From assembly GCA_025916135.1 (NCBI GenBank), contig CP104793.1:2418001-2482000 (forward strand): a stretch of DNA of 64,000 nucleotides. Direction: 5' to 3'. The translations under genes and the position numbers were made by a program. Below are positions 53,307 to 62,346 of the stretch, one piece after another. Source of the DNA: Rhodobacteraceae bacterium D3-12. GTDB taxonomy: Bacteria; Pseudomonadota; Alphaproteobacteria; Rhodobacterales; Rhodobacteraceae. Each line of letters opens with the position of its first letter. Position 1 is the stretch's first letter. The notes under the pieces were generated by a model that was given only the letters and a program-made list of their open reading frames with translations, ran no database searches and was not told where the DNA came from.

Positions 53307-54520
53307 TAGGCGGTTCTCGGATTGCTGACCGTTATCTGGACTACGTCGCAGTTACCCCCATGAAAGGCCGCCGCGCAAGAGGTCAGATAGAAATTCCACA
53401 TCCGATGGAACCTCTCGTCAAACCCCAATGCGCTCACCTGATCCCATTTTGCATTGAAGGTCTCGTGCCAACGGCGCAGCGTCTGGCTGTAACTTTCGCC
53501 AAAAGCCCGCATCGTTTCCACCGTCATCCCGGCCGCCAGAACCTCGGCCTGAAGCGCGGTTTTCGATGGCAACATGCCACCCGGAAAGATGTATTTCTGA
53601 ATGAAATCCACCCCCTTGCGATAGACCTCGAACCGCTTTTCCTGAATGGTGATGATCTGCAAAACCGCTTTTGCATCGGGCTTCAGACTGTCGCGTACGC
53701 GGTCGAAATAGGTCGGCCAGTATTTCTCGCCCACGGCCTCGAACATCTCGATACTGGCAATCCCGTCATAGCGCCCGCGCTCGTCGCGATAGTCCTGCAT
53801 CCGCAGGCTGACCAAATCGGAAACGCCTGCCTTTTCAATACGTTCTCGCGAAAACTTCAACTGCTCTTCGCTGATCGTCAACCCGGTCACCCGCAGCCCC
53901 CGTTCGCGCGCTGCATATTCCGCAAACCCGCCCCAGCCACAGCCGATTTCAAGCACATGATCGCCCGGTTTCACTGCCATCTGATCGACCATCGCCGCGT
54001 ATTTCGCCCGCTGCGCCGCCTCAAGGCTTTCTTGCCCGGTGTCGAACAGCGCACTCGAATAGGTCATCGTGTCATCCAGCCACAGACCATAGAACTCATT
54101 GCCCAGATCATAGTGATAGGAAATGTTCTTCTTGGCCTGCTCCGGCGTGTTGGACTTCAGCCAGTGTCGCAGCCGCTCATAGGCCCGCATAAAGCCCTGA
54201 CCGGGAAAGCCGCGATACAGCTCGTCGTTGCCCGCATTCAACAGATCAAGGAAAGATTGCAGGTCCGGCGTGCTCCATTGCCCCTCGATATAGGCGTCGC
54301 AAAACCCCAACTCCCCCTCACGGATCAAGCGCGAGAACACGTCCGCACTGTGCAGCTCAATCTCTGCCACAGGCCCCGCCCCGGCGCCCCCGGCGCGAAA
54401 TCTGCGCCCGTCCGGCATGACGAAATCCAACCGCCCCACCGGCATACGCGCGGCGATCTCAAACACATTGCTGAAATAGCGGGGCAGCCCCGCCTGTCCA
54501 TCCGTCGACGTCAGGACCAT
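53306..54520 (-). CDS. cfaS: Cyclopropane-fatty-acyl-phospholipid synthase family methyltransferase
   Basis: A 404-residue SAM-dependent methyltransferase: SYHYDLGNEFYGLWLDDTMT, YSSALFD, SAM motif VLEIGCGWGGFAEYAA and FIQKYIFPGGMLPS. Methylenates double bonds of membrane phospholipids. Downstream of the photolyase and coupled to trgA, as in R. sphaeroides, where this group responds to singlet oxygen through RpoE. No convincing RpoE promoter was seen by eye here. Confidence 0.88.
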   Translation of the reverse strand: MVLTSTDGQAGLPRYFSNVFEIAARMPVGRLDFVMPDGRRFRAGGAGAGPVAEIELHSADVFSRLIREGELGFCDAYIEGQWSTPDLQSFLDLLNAGNDELYRGFPGQGFMRAYERLRHWLKSNTPEQAKKNISYHYDLGNEFYGLWLDDTMTYSSALFDTGQESLEAAQRAKYAAMVDQMAVKPGDHVLEIGCGWGGFAEYAARERGLRVTGLTISEEQLKFSRERIEKAGVSDLVSLRMQDYRDERGRYDGIASIEMFEAVGEKYWPTYFDRVRDSLKPDAKAVLQIITIQEKRFEVYRKGVDFIQKYIFPGGMLPSKTALQAEVLAAGMTVETMRAFGESYSQTLRRWHETFNAKWDQVSALGFDERFHRMWNFYLTSCAAAFHGGNCDVVQITVSNPRTA

Positions 54521-54590
54521 CCCTTCCCCTCCCGCGCAACATTGGGAAAAGGTTAAATTGAGCTTAATAATCTGGCAAGAAATTCCTGTA

Positions 54591-56012
54591 TCAGCCGGAT
54601 TTCAACGCCGAATACGCCTCAAGCGCCCGCTCCCGCCCCTCGCGCAGCCCTACAATCGGCTCTGGCCGCGCGTCCTTGGGCGACAATCCCCACCGTCTTG
54701 GGATCGCGTCATAAAACGCCATGGCGCGTGCGTCCGGGTTCTGCTGCCCCTCGGCCAGCCACCGCGCCCGATACCGCCCCTTAGAGTCGAACTTTTCTGC
54801 CTGCCCATCGGGGTTGAATACCCGAAAAAACGGCGAGGCATCCGGCCCCGTTCCCGCCACCCATTGCCAGCCCATAGCGTTGCACGCCGGGTCCCAGTCG
54901 CACAGGCAGTCGTCAAACCACTTCATACCTAATTTCCAGTGTATCATCAAATGCTTGGTCAGGTATGACGCCGCCACCATACGCGCCCGATTATGCATCC
55001 GGCCGGTGACATACATCTCGCGCATGGCCGCATCGACAAGCGCGATCCCCGTGCGCCCCTGCTGCCACGCCAACAGATGGGGGTGATCCGCATCGGTGAT
55101 CCATGCGAAACGCCCCCAGCCGTCGCGCCAGTTCTCGCTCAACAAACCGGGCGTGTGATACATCAAATGCTGGGCAAAATCGCGCCACGCGATCTGGCGC
55201 AAGAACGCTTCGGCCCCCGCAACCCCCTCTTCGCGATGCCGCGCCACGGCCTGCCAAACCTGACGCGGCGAAATCTCGCCCAACGACAGGTAATCAGACA
55301 ATCGCGAGGTGCCGTCCCCCTCCAGATCGTTGCGCCCCTCGCCATAATCGGCCAGCCCCTCGCCGATAAACGCCGCCAACCGCTCCTGCGCCGCCGCCTC
55401 TCCCGGCGCGGTGTGACGCGCCAATATCTCCGGCCCGCGCGGAAAGGACGCCCGCGCTTGCCACGCCTCAACACGCTCGCCCTCGGGCCAAGCCTCCGGT
55501 GCTTTCAACCCTTTGGGCACACCCAACGCCGCCCCCGGATCATTGCCCCGGATCGACTTCCAGAACGGCGTATATACCTTGTAATACCCGCCCGTTCCCG
55601 TGCTCACATGCCACGGCTCGTTCAACAGATGCCCGGCGTGGCTTTCCGCAATGATTTCAGCGTCTTTTAGCGTGGACTTAATCTTCTTGTCGCGTGCGAT
55701 CGACTGCGGATCATAAAGCCGTTGCCAATGCACAGCTCCCGCGCCCGCCTCCGCAATGACCGCCTGCAGCACCTCTAACGCGCCGCCCTTGCGCAGGATC
55801 AACCGGCTGCCGCGCGCCTCAAGGTCGCGCGCCAATGCCGCCACCCCTTCGACAAAGCGCCACTGCGCCGCCGCGCCCAACGCCTCGACCGCCTCGTCCC
55901 AGATCACCAGCGGCAGCACCGGCCCCGCCTCTGCCGCCGCAACAAGCGCCCGGTTGTCAGACAGCCTAAGGTCTCGCCGGACCCACCAAATCTGCGGGGT
56001 TTGATCAGTCAT
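54591..56012 (-). CDS. phrA: Deoxyribodipyrimidine photolyase
   Basis: A 473-residue cryptochrome/photolyase family enzyme: WWVRRDLRLSDNRALVAAAE at the N-terminus, DGTSRLSDYLSLGEISPRQV, LRQIAWRDFAQHLMYH, and the FAD/DNA-binding CDWDPACNAMGWQWVAGTGP. Repairs cyclobutane pyrimidine dimers with blue light. The ATG at 56012 is 6 bases after GGAG and is preferred to the one two codons upstream. Confidence 0.93.
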   Translation of the reverse strand: MTDQTPQIWWVRRDLRLSDNRALVAAAEAGPVLPLVIWDEAVEALGAAAQWRFVEGVAALARDLEARGSRLILRKGGALEVLQAVIAEAGAGAVHWQRLYDPQSIARDKKIKSTLKDAEIIAESHAGHLLNEPWHVSTGTGGYYKVYTPFWKSIRGNDPGAALGVPKGLKAPEAWPEGERVEAWQARASFPRGPEILARHTAPGEAAAQERLAAFIGEGLADYGEGRNDLEGDGTSRLSDYLSLGEISPRQVWQAVARHREEGVAGAEAFLRQIAWRDFAQHLMYHTPGLLSENWRDGWGRFAWITDADHPHLLAWQQGRTGIALVDAAMREMYVTGRMHNRARMVAASYLTKHLMIHWKLGMKWFDDCLCDWDPACNAMGWQWVAGTGPDASPFFRVFNPDGQAEKFDSKGRYRARWLAEGQQNPDARAMAFYDAIPRRWGLSPKDARPEPIVGLREGRERALEAYSALKSG

Positions 56013-56066
56013 GAGCACTCCATCTCAACAAGATACATACCCCAACGCAAAGCCCGCGGCATTGGT

Positions 56067-57287
56067 TCACATTTCTTGTTCCAACGCCTCGATCAACTGC
56101 GTTACCTCGGCTTGTTCGGTGTAATGCACAAAGCTCAGCCGCAAGACACCCTTCACCGGATCAACCCCTTGCGCCTTCAAGGCCCGAACAGCATAGAAAT
56201 CGCCGCCCCCCGCCATGACCCCATGCTTTGCCAAACGCTCGGCCACGCCCTCGCCCGGCTCGCTCAGCTCAACCGCCACCGTTGGCGCCCGTGCGCCCGC
56301 CTCTGACGGCCCCAACAGGCGCACGCCGTTCTTGGCCCGCAAATAGTCCAGCAACGGCTGCAGCAGCGCCTCCTCATGGGCGCGCATCAAATCATGCACG
56401 CCCCCGGCCCGCGCAGCCGCACCGCCCTCAAGCCCGTGATGCGCCGCCAAGGCGTCGATGTAATCGGCCATCCCGGCGCTCGCCGCGACCTGCGCATGAT
56501 CCGGCCCCGCCGGGGTGAACCGCTTATAAAGCGTCTCAGCGTTGAAAGAATGCCCCTGATTGGGCAGCGTCTCGCCCAAGGTGCGCCGGATCACCATCAC
56601 GCCTTGATGCGGACCATAGGTTTTATAGGCCGAAAACAGGTAAATATCCGGCCCCAGCTCGCCCACATTGGGCAGGCCATGGGGCGCATAGGACACCCCG
56701 TCAACACACACAAACGCGCCCGCCGCATGGGCCATAGCGGTGATCTCTGTCACCGGGTTGATCTCTCCCACCACGTTGGAGCAATGCGGAAAACAGACCA
56801 AACGCACCTTCTCATCCAGCAGGTCTTCCAACGCCGCCGGGTCAAGATGCCCGGTCTCTGCGTCAATCTTCCACTCGCGGATCTCGATCCCCTCATCCGC
56901 CAAGCGCCGCCACGGGCCGGTGTTGGCCTCATGGTCCTGATTGGTGACGATGATCGCCTCGCCCGGTTGCATCCACTGCCGGAACGCCTGCGCCAGAACA
57001 TAGGTGTTCTGCGTGGTCGAAGGACCAAAGGACACCTCGGCGGTCTCAACCCCCATCATCGCCGCCAAGCGCACACGCGCCTCGTCCATCTCCTCGCCGC
57101 CCAATCGCGACGCCTCATAGGGCGCATAGGGCTGCACCTTGCGTTCGGTATAAAACCGCGTCAGCCGGTCGATTACATGGCGCGAGGTATAGAACCCTCC
57201 CGCATTCTCAAAGAACGCCTGCCCGCTCAGGGAAGCCGCCTCAAACGCGGGAAACTGCGCCCGCACGAAATTGATATCCAGTGTCAT
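56067..57287 (-). CDS. Cysteine desulfurase-like aminotransferase class V
   Basis: A 406-residue PLP enzyme of the SufS/CsdA-like group: NAGGFYTSRHVIDRL, SFGPSTTQNTYVLAQAF, DHEANTGPW, VSYAPHGLPNVG and PLP lysine in LFSAYKTYGPHQG. Members of this subgroup carry a VCR-type name, and their exact substrate is uncertain. Same strand as phrA, 54 bases upstream of it. Confidence 0.82.
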   Translation of the reverse strand: MTLDINFVRAQFPAFEAASLSGQAFFENAGGFYTSRHVIDRLTRFYTERKVQPYAPYEASRLGGEEMDEARVRLAAMMGVETAEVSFGPSTTQNTYVLAQAFRQWMQPGEAIIVTNQDHEANTGPWRRLADEGIEIREWKIDAETGHLDPAALEDLLDEKVRLVCFPHCSNVVGEINPVTEITAMAHAAGAFVCVDGVSYAPHGLPNVGELGPDIYLFSAYKTYGPHQGVMVIRRTLGETLPNQGHSFNAETLYKRFTPAGPDHAQVAASAGMADYIDALAAHHGLEGGAAARAGGVHDLMRAHEEALLQPLLDYLRAKNGVRLLGPSEAGARAPTVAVELSEPGEGVAERLAKHGVMAGGGDFYAVRALKAQGVDPVKGVLRLSFVHYTEQAEVTQLIEALEQEM

Positions 57288-57369
57288 GCGTGCAGGGTTA
57301 AGCGGTTTTTCTGGCGGGTCAAGACGATGCGAACAGTCCGATGCGACCAGCCCTCAGAGCACCTGACGC

Positions 57370-57397
57370 AAAAAAGGGCCCCACAACGGGGGCCCTT
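57370..57397 (-). terminator. Rho-independent terminator of BCCT gene
   Basis: Arms AAGGGCCCC (57374-57382) and GGGGCCCTT (57389-57397) pair perfectly around ACAAC. Read leftward, the hairpin is followed by a run of six T (57375-57370). It lies 37 bases past the stop of the leftward BCCT transporter. Confidence 0.85.
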
Positions 57398-57433
57398 CTC
57401 CTGAACGTCGTTCTGCGTGATCGTTTGATCGCC

Positions 57434-59158
57434 TCAGCGTTTCTCGGCTGCCAGCCCGCGCGCGATGGCATAGCACATCAGCAGCAGAACCAGCGTAAAG
57501 ATGAACCCTGTCGAGATCACCATCGCCTGCAAGCTTTCCAAGCCCGCCGTCCCGGCGGCTCCAAGCAGCAACACACCGGCCACGGCGCCTTCAAAGATGC
57601 ACCAGAAAATCCGCTGCGTTACCGGCGCGTCAACCTTGCCGCCTGCGGTGATCGTGTCGATCACAAGCGAGCCAGAGTCTGACGAGGTGACAAAGAACAC
57701 CACCACCAGCACAACACCGGTCACCGATGTGATGGCCGCGAACGGCAACTCGCTCAGCATCTTGAACAGCGCGATTTCCGGCTTGTAAGCCGCGATCACA
57801 TTGGCAAACACGCCGCTTTCGCTACCGGCATTGATCACCTGATCAATCGCCGTGCCACCGAATGTCGCCATCCAGAACATGCAGACCACCGAAGGGATCA
57901 ACAGCACACAGATCACGAATTCACGCACGGTGCGCCCACGGCTCACACGGGCGATAAACATGCCCACAAACGGGGACCAACTGATCCACCACGCCCAATA
58001 GAACGTGGTCCAACCATGCAAGAAGCCGGTGTCTTCGCGCCCGAAGGGATTCGACAACGGGATGATGTTCTTGGCATAGCCGCCCAACCCCAAAAAGAAG
58101 TCCGAGATGATCGTCATGGTCGGCCCGGCAAACAGCACAAACAAAAGCAAGAGCGCCGCCAGACCCATGTTGATCTCCGACAGCATCTTCACCCCGCCGT
58201 CCAGCCCACGGATGACCGAAACCAGCGCAATCGCCGTGATCACAGCAATGATCAACACCAGCAAAACCGAGCTGTCGTTGCTGCTGTCGGCATTGCCCCA
58301 AAGGAAGCCGAGGAAGTTGCGCGTGCCCTCTTCGGCCACGCCCGACCCGAACACCTCGGTCAGCCCCGACGCCACCTGCGTCGCACCCAAGCCGAGCGAT
58401 GTCGCCAGACCAAACAGCGTCGCAAAGGCCGCCAGCGTGTCAATCGCATTGCCCCAAAAGCCCCAGATTCGCTCCCCCAGGATCGGATAGAAAGCCGAGC
58501 GAAGAGTAAGCGGCAAGCCTTTGTTATAGCTAAACAATGCCAAGGCCAGCGCAACAACTGCATAGATCGCCCAAGGGTGCAAACCCCAGTGGTAGTTGGT
58601 CGCCGCAAGCGCCATTTCCTTGGCCGCAGCCACCGTCGCCAGATCGGCCAATTGGCCCTCGACAATGCCCAGATCTCCACCAAGCGGCTGATCGCCCCAC
58701 GGTGTGCCGAAATAGTACACCGGCTCCAGCACGCCAAAGAACATCAGGCCAATGCCCATGCCCGCGGCAAACAGCATCGCAAACCACGCCGGATAACTAT
58801 AATCCGGCGTCGCCTCGGTCCCGCCCAACCGCACAGACCCCCAAGGCGTTACGATCAGCAGCAGCGAAAACAGCACAAAGATGTTCGCCGACAGTATAAA
58901 GAACCAGTCAAACGAGCTCTTCAAATAGTTGCGGACCGCCAGAAAGGTATCTTTCGATGCCTCCGGCCAGATCAGGGCAATCGCGACGAAAAGAACGATA
59001 ATCGCGCTCGACACCACGAAAACCGGGTTGTGAAAGTCAAACTTGAACGGCCCAAGCTGTGTTTCGAAATTGTCCTGACCGATCTCGTAATCGGTCTCGA
59101 TGATATCCGAATGCCCCTCTGGCTCCGGTATCCCCATGTTAGTCGTCTCTTCGGCCAT
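57434..59158 (-). CDS. BCCT family betaine/choline/carnitine transporter
   Basis: A 574-residue secondary transporter with 12 hydrophobic segments and signature WAWWISWSPFVGMFIARVSR. Also AAGMGIGLMFFGVLEP and GLATSLGLGATQVASGL. Imports glycine betaine or related quaternary amines, usually with sodium. GGAGG lies 7 bases before the ATG. Preceded by the universal stress gene, 60 bases away on the same strand. Confidence 0.93.
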   Translation of the reverse strand: MAEETTNMGIPEPEGHSDIIETDYEIGQDNFETQLGPFKFDFHNPVFVVSSAIIVLFVAIALIWPEASKDTFLAVRNYLKSSFDWFFILSANIFVLFSLLLIVTPWGSVRLGGTEATPDYSYPAWFAMLFAAGMGIGLMFFGVLEPVYYFGTPWGDQPLGGDLGIVEGQLADLATVAAAKEMALAATNYHWGLHPWAIYAVVALALALFSYNKGLPLTLRSAFYPILGERIWGFWGNAIDTLAAFATLFGLATSLGLGATQVASGLTEVFGSGVAEEGTRNFLGFLWGNADSSNDSSVLLVLIIAVITAIALVSVIRGLDGGVKMLSEINMGLAALLLLFVLFAGPTMTIISDFFLGLGGYAKNIIPLSNPFGREDTGFLHGWTTFYWAWWISWSPFVGMFIARVSRGRTVREFVICVLLIPSVVCMFWMATFGGTAIDQVINAGSESGVFANVIAAYKPEIALFKMLSELPFAAITSVTGVVLVVVFFVTSSDSGSLVIDTITAGGKVDAPVTQRIFWCIFEGAVAGVLLLGAAGTAGLESLQAMVISTGFIFTLVLLLMCYAIARGLAAEKR

Positions 59159-59218
59159 AAGTGGCCTCCTGTTCGCTAGTTCTCGTTAAATTTTGCGCTC
59201 ACCGCAGGGCGCAACTGC

Positions 59219-59635
59219 TCAGCCGCGCACCACCATGACCGTACAGGCCGCATGCGCCGCCACCTTGCCGCCGTTCGACGGCCACAGGTAATCTTTCAGA
59301 GCGGGCAAATGGCTGGCCATAACCACCAAATCAGCGCCCGTTTCCTTGGTCGCCTTAAGCAGCGCGTTGTCCAGATCGGTCGCCGGATCATGGCTGATTA
59401 CTGTATGCGCTTTGGTCGTTACGCCAAATGTCGCCCCCTCTTTGTCCGCAAAAGCCGTCAGCTTCTGCTGAAACTCCTTTGGGTCATGGGCTGTTGCGCT
59501 CGGCGCCGCCGCTGTCACCCCGACAAAGGTGATTTTGGCGTCGTAATGCCGGGCAAGATCGCCGGCACAGTCAAGCGCGCGGCGCAGATCGTCGATATGT
59601 GCCAAATCCACTGGCACCATGATGTTGGAAAACAT
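59219..59635 (-). CDS. Universal stress protein (UspA family)
   Basis: A 138-residue UspA-fold protein: MFSNIMVPVDLAHIDDLRRA, ETGADLVVMASH, and C-terminal NGGKVAAHAACTVMVVR. The ATP-binding G-x2-G-x9-G-(S/T) loop is imperfect, so nucleotide binding is uncertain. Start at 59635 follows AGAGGGA by 5 bases; upstream codons are Arg/Pro-rich and non-protein-like. Probably co-transcribed with the BCCT transporter. Confidence 0.88.
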   Translation of the reverse strand: MFSNIMVPVDLAHIDDLRRALDCAGDLARHYDAKITFVGVTAAAPSATAHDPKEFQQKLTAFADKEGATFGVTTKAHTVISHDPATDLDNALLKATKETGADLVVMASHLPALKDYLWPSNGGKVAAHAACTVMVVRG

Positions 59636-59949
59636 CTCTGTCCCTCTGGGTCGGCGCGGGGCTTTGGTTCTTGTCGCCCATCTGTCGCTTTGGCGATTCG
59701 CTGTGGCGATTCGTTTGGGCGCTGCACCCCTACGCGCAGTCATGAAACGGGGTCCACAGCCTGTCTGCAGAGTGCCCGATATATGGGCAGCCTAACAAGC
59801 GTGGCGCGGAACATCAAAGCGATCGCGGCGGTTTTTGCGCCAAAACCGCCACCAAAACCGCCGCCAGTCCCACCACCAGTCCCGCTGCCAGTCCCGCCCC
59901 CGCCCTTGCGCATCAACGCCAATGGCGCCCCGCGCAGCGGCTCACCGGC
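59636..59949. other. Intergenic region holding a 12-base tandem repeat
   Basis: Between the UspA and HIT genes. Apart from the tandem repeat annotated separately, it contains two TGGCGATTCG copies near 59690-59715. A rightward frame across it encodes a Pro-rich peptide and a leftward one a Gly-rich peptide, both explained by the repeat. No gene called. Confidence 0.4.
59839..59898. repeat. Degenerate 12-base tandem repeat, five copies
   Basis: Successive 12-mers CGCCAAAACCGC, CACCAAAACCGC, CGCCAGTCCCAC, CACCAGTCCCGC and TGCCAGTCCCGC form two subtypes (CCAAAACC, then CCAGTCCC) and run into a C-rich tail. Copy number is likely to vary between strains. Confidence 0.7.
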
Positions 59950-60366
59950 TCAGCCCAGCGCGGCGCGAATTTTTTCCGCCTGCGCCTTCAGCACATCGAA
60001 ATCCGCCATCGTCCCCGGCGGGCGCAGGCTCTTGTCCTCATGACGCGGCAGCACATGGTAATGCAGGTGAAACACCTCCTGCCCGCCCGCCGCTTCGTTG
60101 AATTGCTGCACGGTGACGCCCTCGGCATCAAACGCCTTCATAACCGCATGGCCCATCTTCTGAACCGTGCGCAAACACGCCGTCAGCTGCGCCTCGCTCG
60201 CGTCCAGCATATTGCGGCAAGGGGTTTTCGGGATCACAAGACAATGCCCGTCCGCGCGTGGCATAATGTCCATGAAAACAAAGGTTTCGTCATCTTCATA
60301 AAGCTTCTCACTCGGGATTTCCCCGCGCAGAATCTTGGCGAAAATATTGTCATTGTCATAGCTCAT
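59950..60366 (-). CDS. HIT family protein
   Basis: A 138-residue histidine-triad nucleotide hydrolase/transferase: NIFAKILRGEIPSEKLYEDD at the N-terminus and catalytic FHLHYHVLPR (H-x-H-x-H). Acts on AMP-linked compounds. The second ATG (60366) is preferred because GGAAAGGG lies 6 bases upstream. Confidence 0.92.
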   Translation of the reverse strand: MSYDNDNIFAKILRGEIPSEKLYEDDETFVFMDIMPRADGHCLVIPKTPCRNMLDASEAQLTACLRTVQKMGHAVMKAFDAEGVTVQQFNEAAGGQEVFHLHYHVLPRHEDKSLRPPGTMADFDVLKAQAEKIRAALG

Positions 60367-60422
60367 CGGCATCCCTTTCCCGGAATCGGTCCTGTTTGGC
60401 CACAGCTTACAACGCCCGGACC

Positions 60423-60449
60423 GGGCTTACACCACCTCGGTGCAAGCCC
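60423..60449 (-). terminator. Strong hairpin downstream of acuI
   Basis: Arms GGGCTTGCACC and GGTGTAAGCCC (one G-U pair) form an 11-pair stem with a 5-base loop, just past the acuI stop. No T run follows on the - strand, so it may act as an RNA stabiliser or a weak terminator. Confidence 0.5.
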
Positions 60450-60459
60450 GCCGGATTTT

Positions 60460-61449
60460 TCAGGCGTTCACATCAACCACAACGCGCCCTTTGACCTGCC
60501 CTTTCAGGATGTCCGCGCCCAGCTGCGGCAAATCCGACAGAACGGCCGGCTGAACCATCTCTTCAAGCTTGTCCATCGGCAGGGCCCTGGCGATCCGCTC
60601 CCATGCCCGCACCCGGTTCTCATAGGGCTGCATGACCGAGTCGATCCCCAAAAGGTTCACACCGCGCAGGATAAACGGCGTGATCAACCCGCCCTCAATC
60701 GCCGCGCCGCCCGCAAGGCCGATCGCCGCCACGGATGATCCGTATTTCATCTGCTTCAAGACCCGCCCCAGCATCACACCGGCCACCGCATCAATACAGC
60801 CCGCCCATTGCTCGCCTTCCAGCGGCTTGCGCGTCGTCTCGCTCAGCTCTTCACGCGCAATGATCTGCGTCGCGCCAAGGCTGCGCAGATACGCCTCCTG
60901 CTCCGGGCGCCCGGTCACCGCCGCCACCTCATGACCAAGCTTGGCCAAAATCGCCGTCGCAACCGAGCCGACACCGCCAGCGGCCCCCGTCACCAGAATT
61001 GGCCCCTCCTTAATTCCCTGATCCTCAAGCGCCATAACCGCCAGCATCGCGGTCAACCCGGCCGTGCCAACCGCCATCGCCGCGCGCGTATCCAATCCCT
61101 CAGGCAGCGGCACCAGCCAATCGCCCTTGACCCGCGCCTTTTGGGAATAGCCACCCCAATGGGCCTCGCCCACACGCCAGCCGGTCAAAACAACCTTGTC
61201 ACCGGGTTTGTAACGCGCATCCTCGCTGGCCTCGACGGTGCCAGCAAAATCAATCCCCGGAACATGCGGGTAATTGCGCACCAATCCGCCCCCCGCGCCC
61301 ATGCACAAACCATCCTTGTAGTTCACCGTTGAATACTCAACCGCAACCGTGACCTCGCCGGCTGGCAAATCATCCAACCCAAGCTGCTTCACCGCCGCGC
61401 TGGTCTTACCGCTCTCTTCGTCTTTTTCCACCACAAGTGCGTTAAACAT
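60460..61449 (-). CDS. acuI: Acryloyl-CoA reductase AcuI (YhdH/YhfP MDR family)
   Basis: A 329-residue zinc-free MDR enzyme: FNALVVEKDEESGKTSAAVK, VNYKDGLCMGAGGGLVRNYP, PGIDFAGTVEAS, ILVTGAAGGVGSVATAILA, and C-terminal VVDVNA. In R. sphaeroides and other DMSP users AcuI reduces toxic acryloyl-CoA to propionyl-CoA with NADPH. No dddL/dmd genes are nearby. Confidence 0.88.
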   Translation of the reverse strand: MFNALVVEKDEESGKTSAAVKQLGLDDLPAGEVTVAVEYSTVNYKDGLCMGAGGGLVRNYPHVPGIDFAGTVEASEDARYKPGDKVVLTGWRVGEAHWGGYSQKARVKGDWLVPLPEGLDTRAAMAVGTAGLTAMLAVMALEDQGIKEGPILVTGAAGGVGSVATAILAKLGHEVAAVTGRPEQEAYLRSLGATQIIAREELSETTRKPLEGEQWAGCIDAVAGVMLGRVLKQMKYGSSVAAIGLAGGAAIEGGLITPFILRGVNLLGIDSVMQPYENRVRAWERIARALPMDKLEEMVQPAVLSDLPQLGADILKGQVKGRVVVDVNA

Positions 61450-61566
61450 CTTTCTCTCTTTCCTTTCTTCGGGGCTCCCGCCCCTTTTTCATCCATCAGA
61501 GCACCGCCCCGACGCTTCATCTTGCCCGAGATATCTCCTTCATCTGACTGGAAATATCCCGGGGGC

Positions 61567-61615
61567 GTGGGGGCTGGCCCCCACTCTAAACTGTGCGTGT
61601 CGCACCGAAGGTGCG
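61567..61615. repeat. Two adjacent perfect hairpins in intergenic DNA
   Basis: GTGGGGGCTGGCCCCCAC (61567-61584, 8-pair stem) and CGCACCGAAGGTGCG (61601-61615, 6-pair stem) lie between dinB-like and acuI, both leftward genes. A related GGCCCCCAC motif recurs at 61630. Such GC-rich palindromic elements are frequent between Rhodobacterales genes; they may end the dinB-like transcript. Confidence 0.55.
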
Positions 61616-61747
61616 CCATAATACTGTCTGGCCCCCACGTCCTCAGCTCAATTCGAAAACGTTTCCTTCACCGTCGGCAACAGCATGTGGTTGTAAACCG
61701 CATAGGCCCTTTCCTCTGCCACTACGACAACGCCAGGTTCGGTTGTC

Positions 61748-62266
61748 TCACACCCACGGCCCCTCCTCAGGCATAAAGATCAGATCGCTGGTCCAGCCCT
61801 GCGCCCCGGCGGCTGTCGCCATGGCGTGAATCTGCCCGCGATGGTGCGTTTGGTGGTTAAAGAAATGCGTCACACAGAGGGCCAGCGGCTTGGCCATCTC
61901 TTGCCCCGCCATACCGGAATACCACGTCAAATCCCCGGTCAGATCGACACTATGGCGCGTGTCCGCCCAATGCAGAATGCGCGCATCCATCTTGAACCGC
62001 TCAATCGCCCATTCCGACAGGTTCGGCGTCAAACTGTCATGGCCGCTCGCCTCAACCGGCGGGCCTTCGCCACCGTCAAACCGCGACATCCACAACCAAT
62101 CCCCCCATAGCAGATGATTGATGGTCCGCATGATCGAGCCGAAGAAAGCGCCCCGCTCTTCAACCAGAGCCGCCTCCCCCAACCCTTGCAATGCATCCTT
62201 CATCTGCCGGTTCTGCCAGCCGTTATAACGCGCCATGGTGCGCACGTTTTCAGGTGCCAAAATCAT
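61748..62266 (-). CDS. DinB family protein
   Basis: A 172-residue DinB/YfiT-like four-helix protein: MRTINHLLWGDWLWMSRF and the metal-binding histidines in HFFNHQTHHRGQIH. Thought to be a metal-dependent thiol transferase or hydrolase; no DNA-damage link is shown here. Start at 62266 follows AAGGAG by 8 bases. Confidence 0.88.
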   Translation of the reverse strand: MILAPENVRTMARYNGWQNRQMKDALQGLGEAALVEERGAFFGSIMRTINHLLWGDWLWMSRFDGGEGPPVEASGHDSLTPNLSEWAIERFKMDARILHWADTRHSVDLTGDLTWYSGMAGQEMAKPLALCVTHFFNHQTHHRGQIHAMATAAGAQGWTSDLIFMPEEGPWV

Positions 62267-62346
62267 CGGGCATTTCTCCTTCCGTTCATGATCCGCGCGT
62301 CCTTCACGTTCCTTACGCCCCGCGCAGGACGCGCCACCGCATTGGA

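Noticed and set aside
59780-60043. Pro-rich rightward protein overlapping the HIT gene
   Set aside because: The proline pattern comes entirely from the 12-base tandem repeat and the frame runs antisense through the HIT gene.
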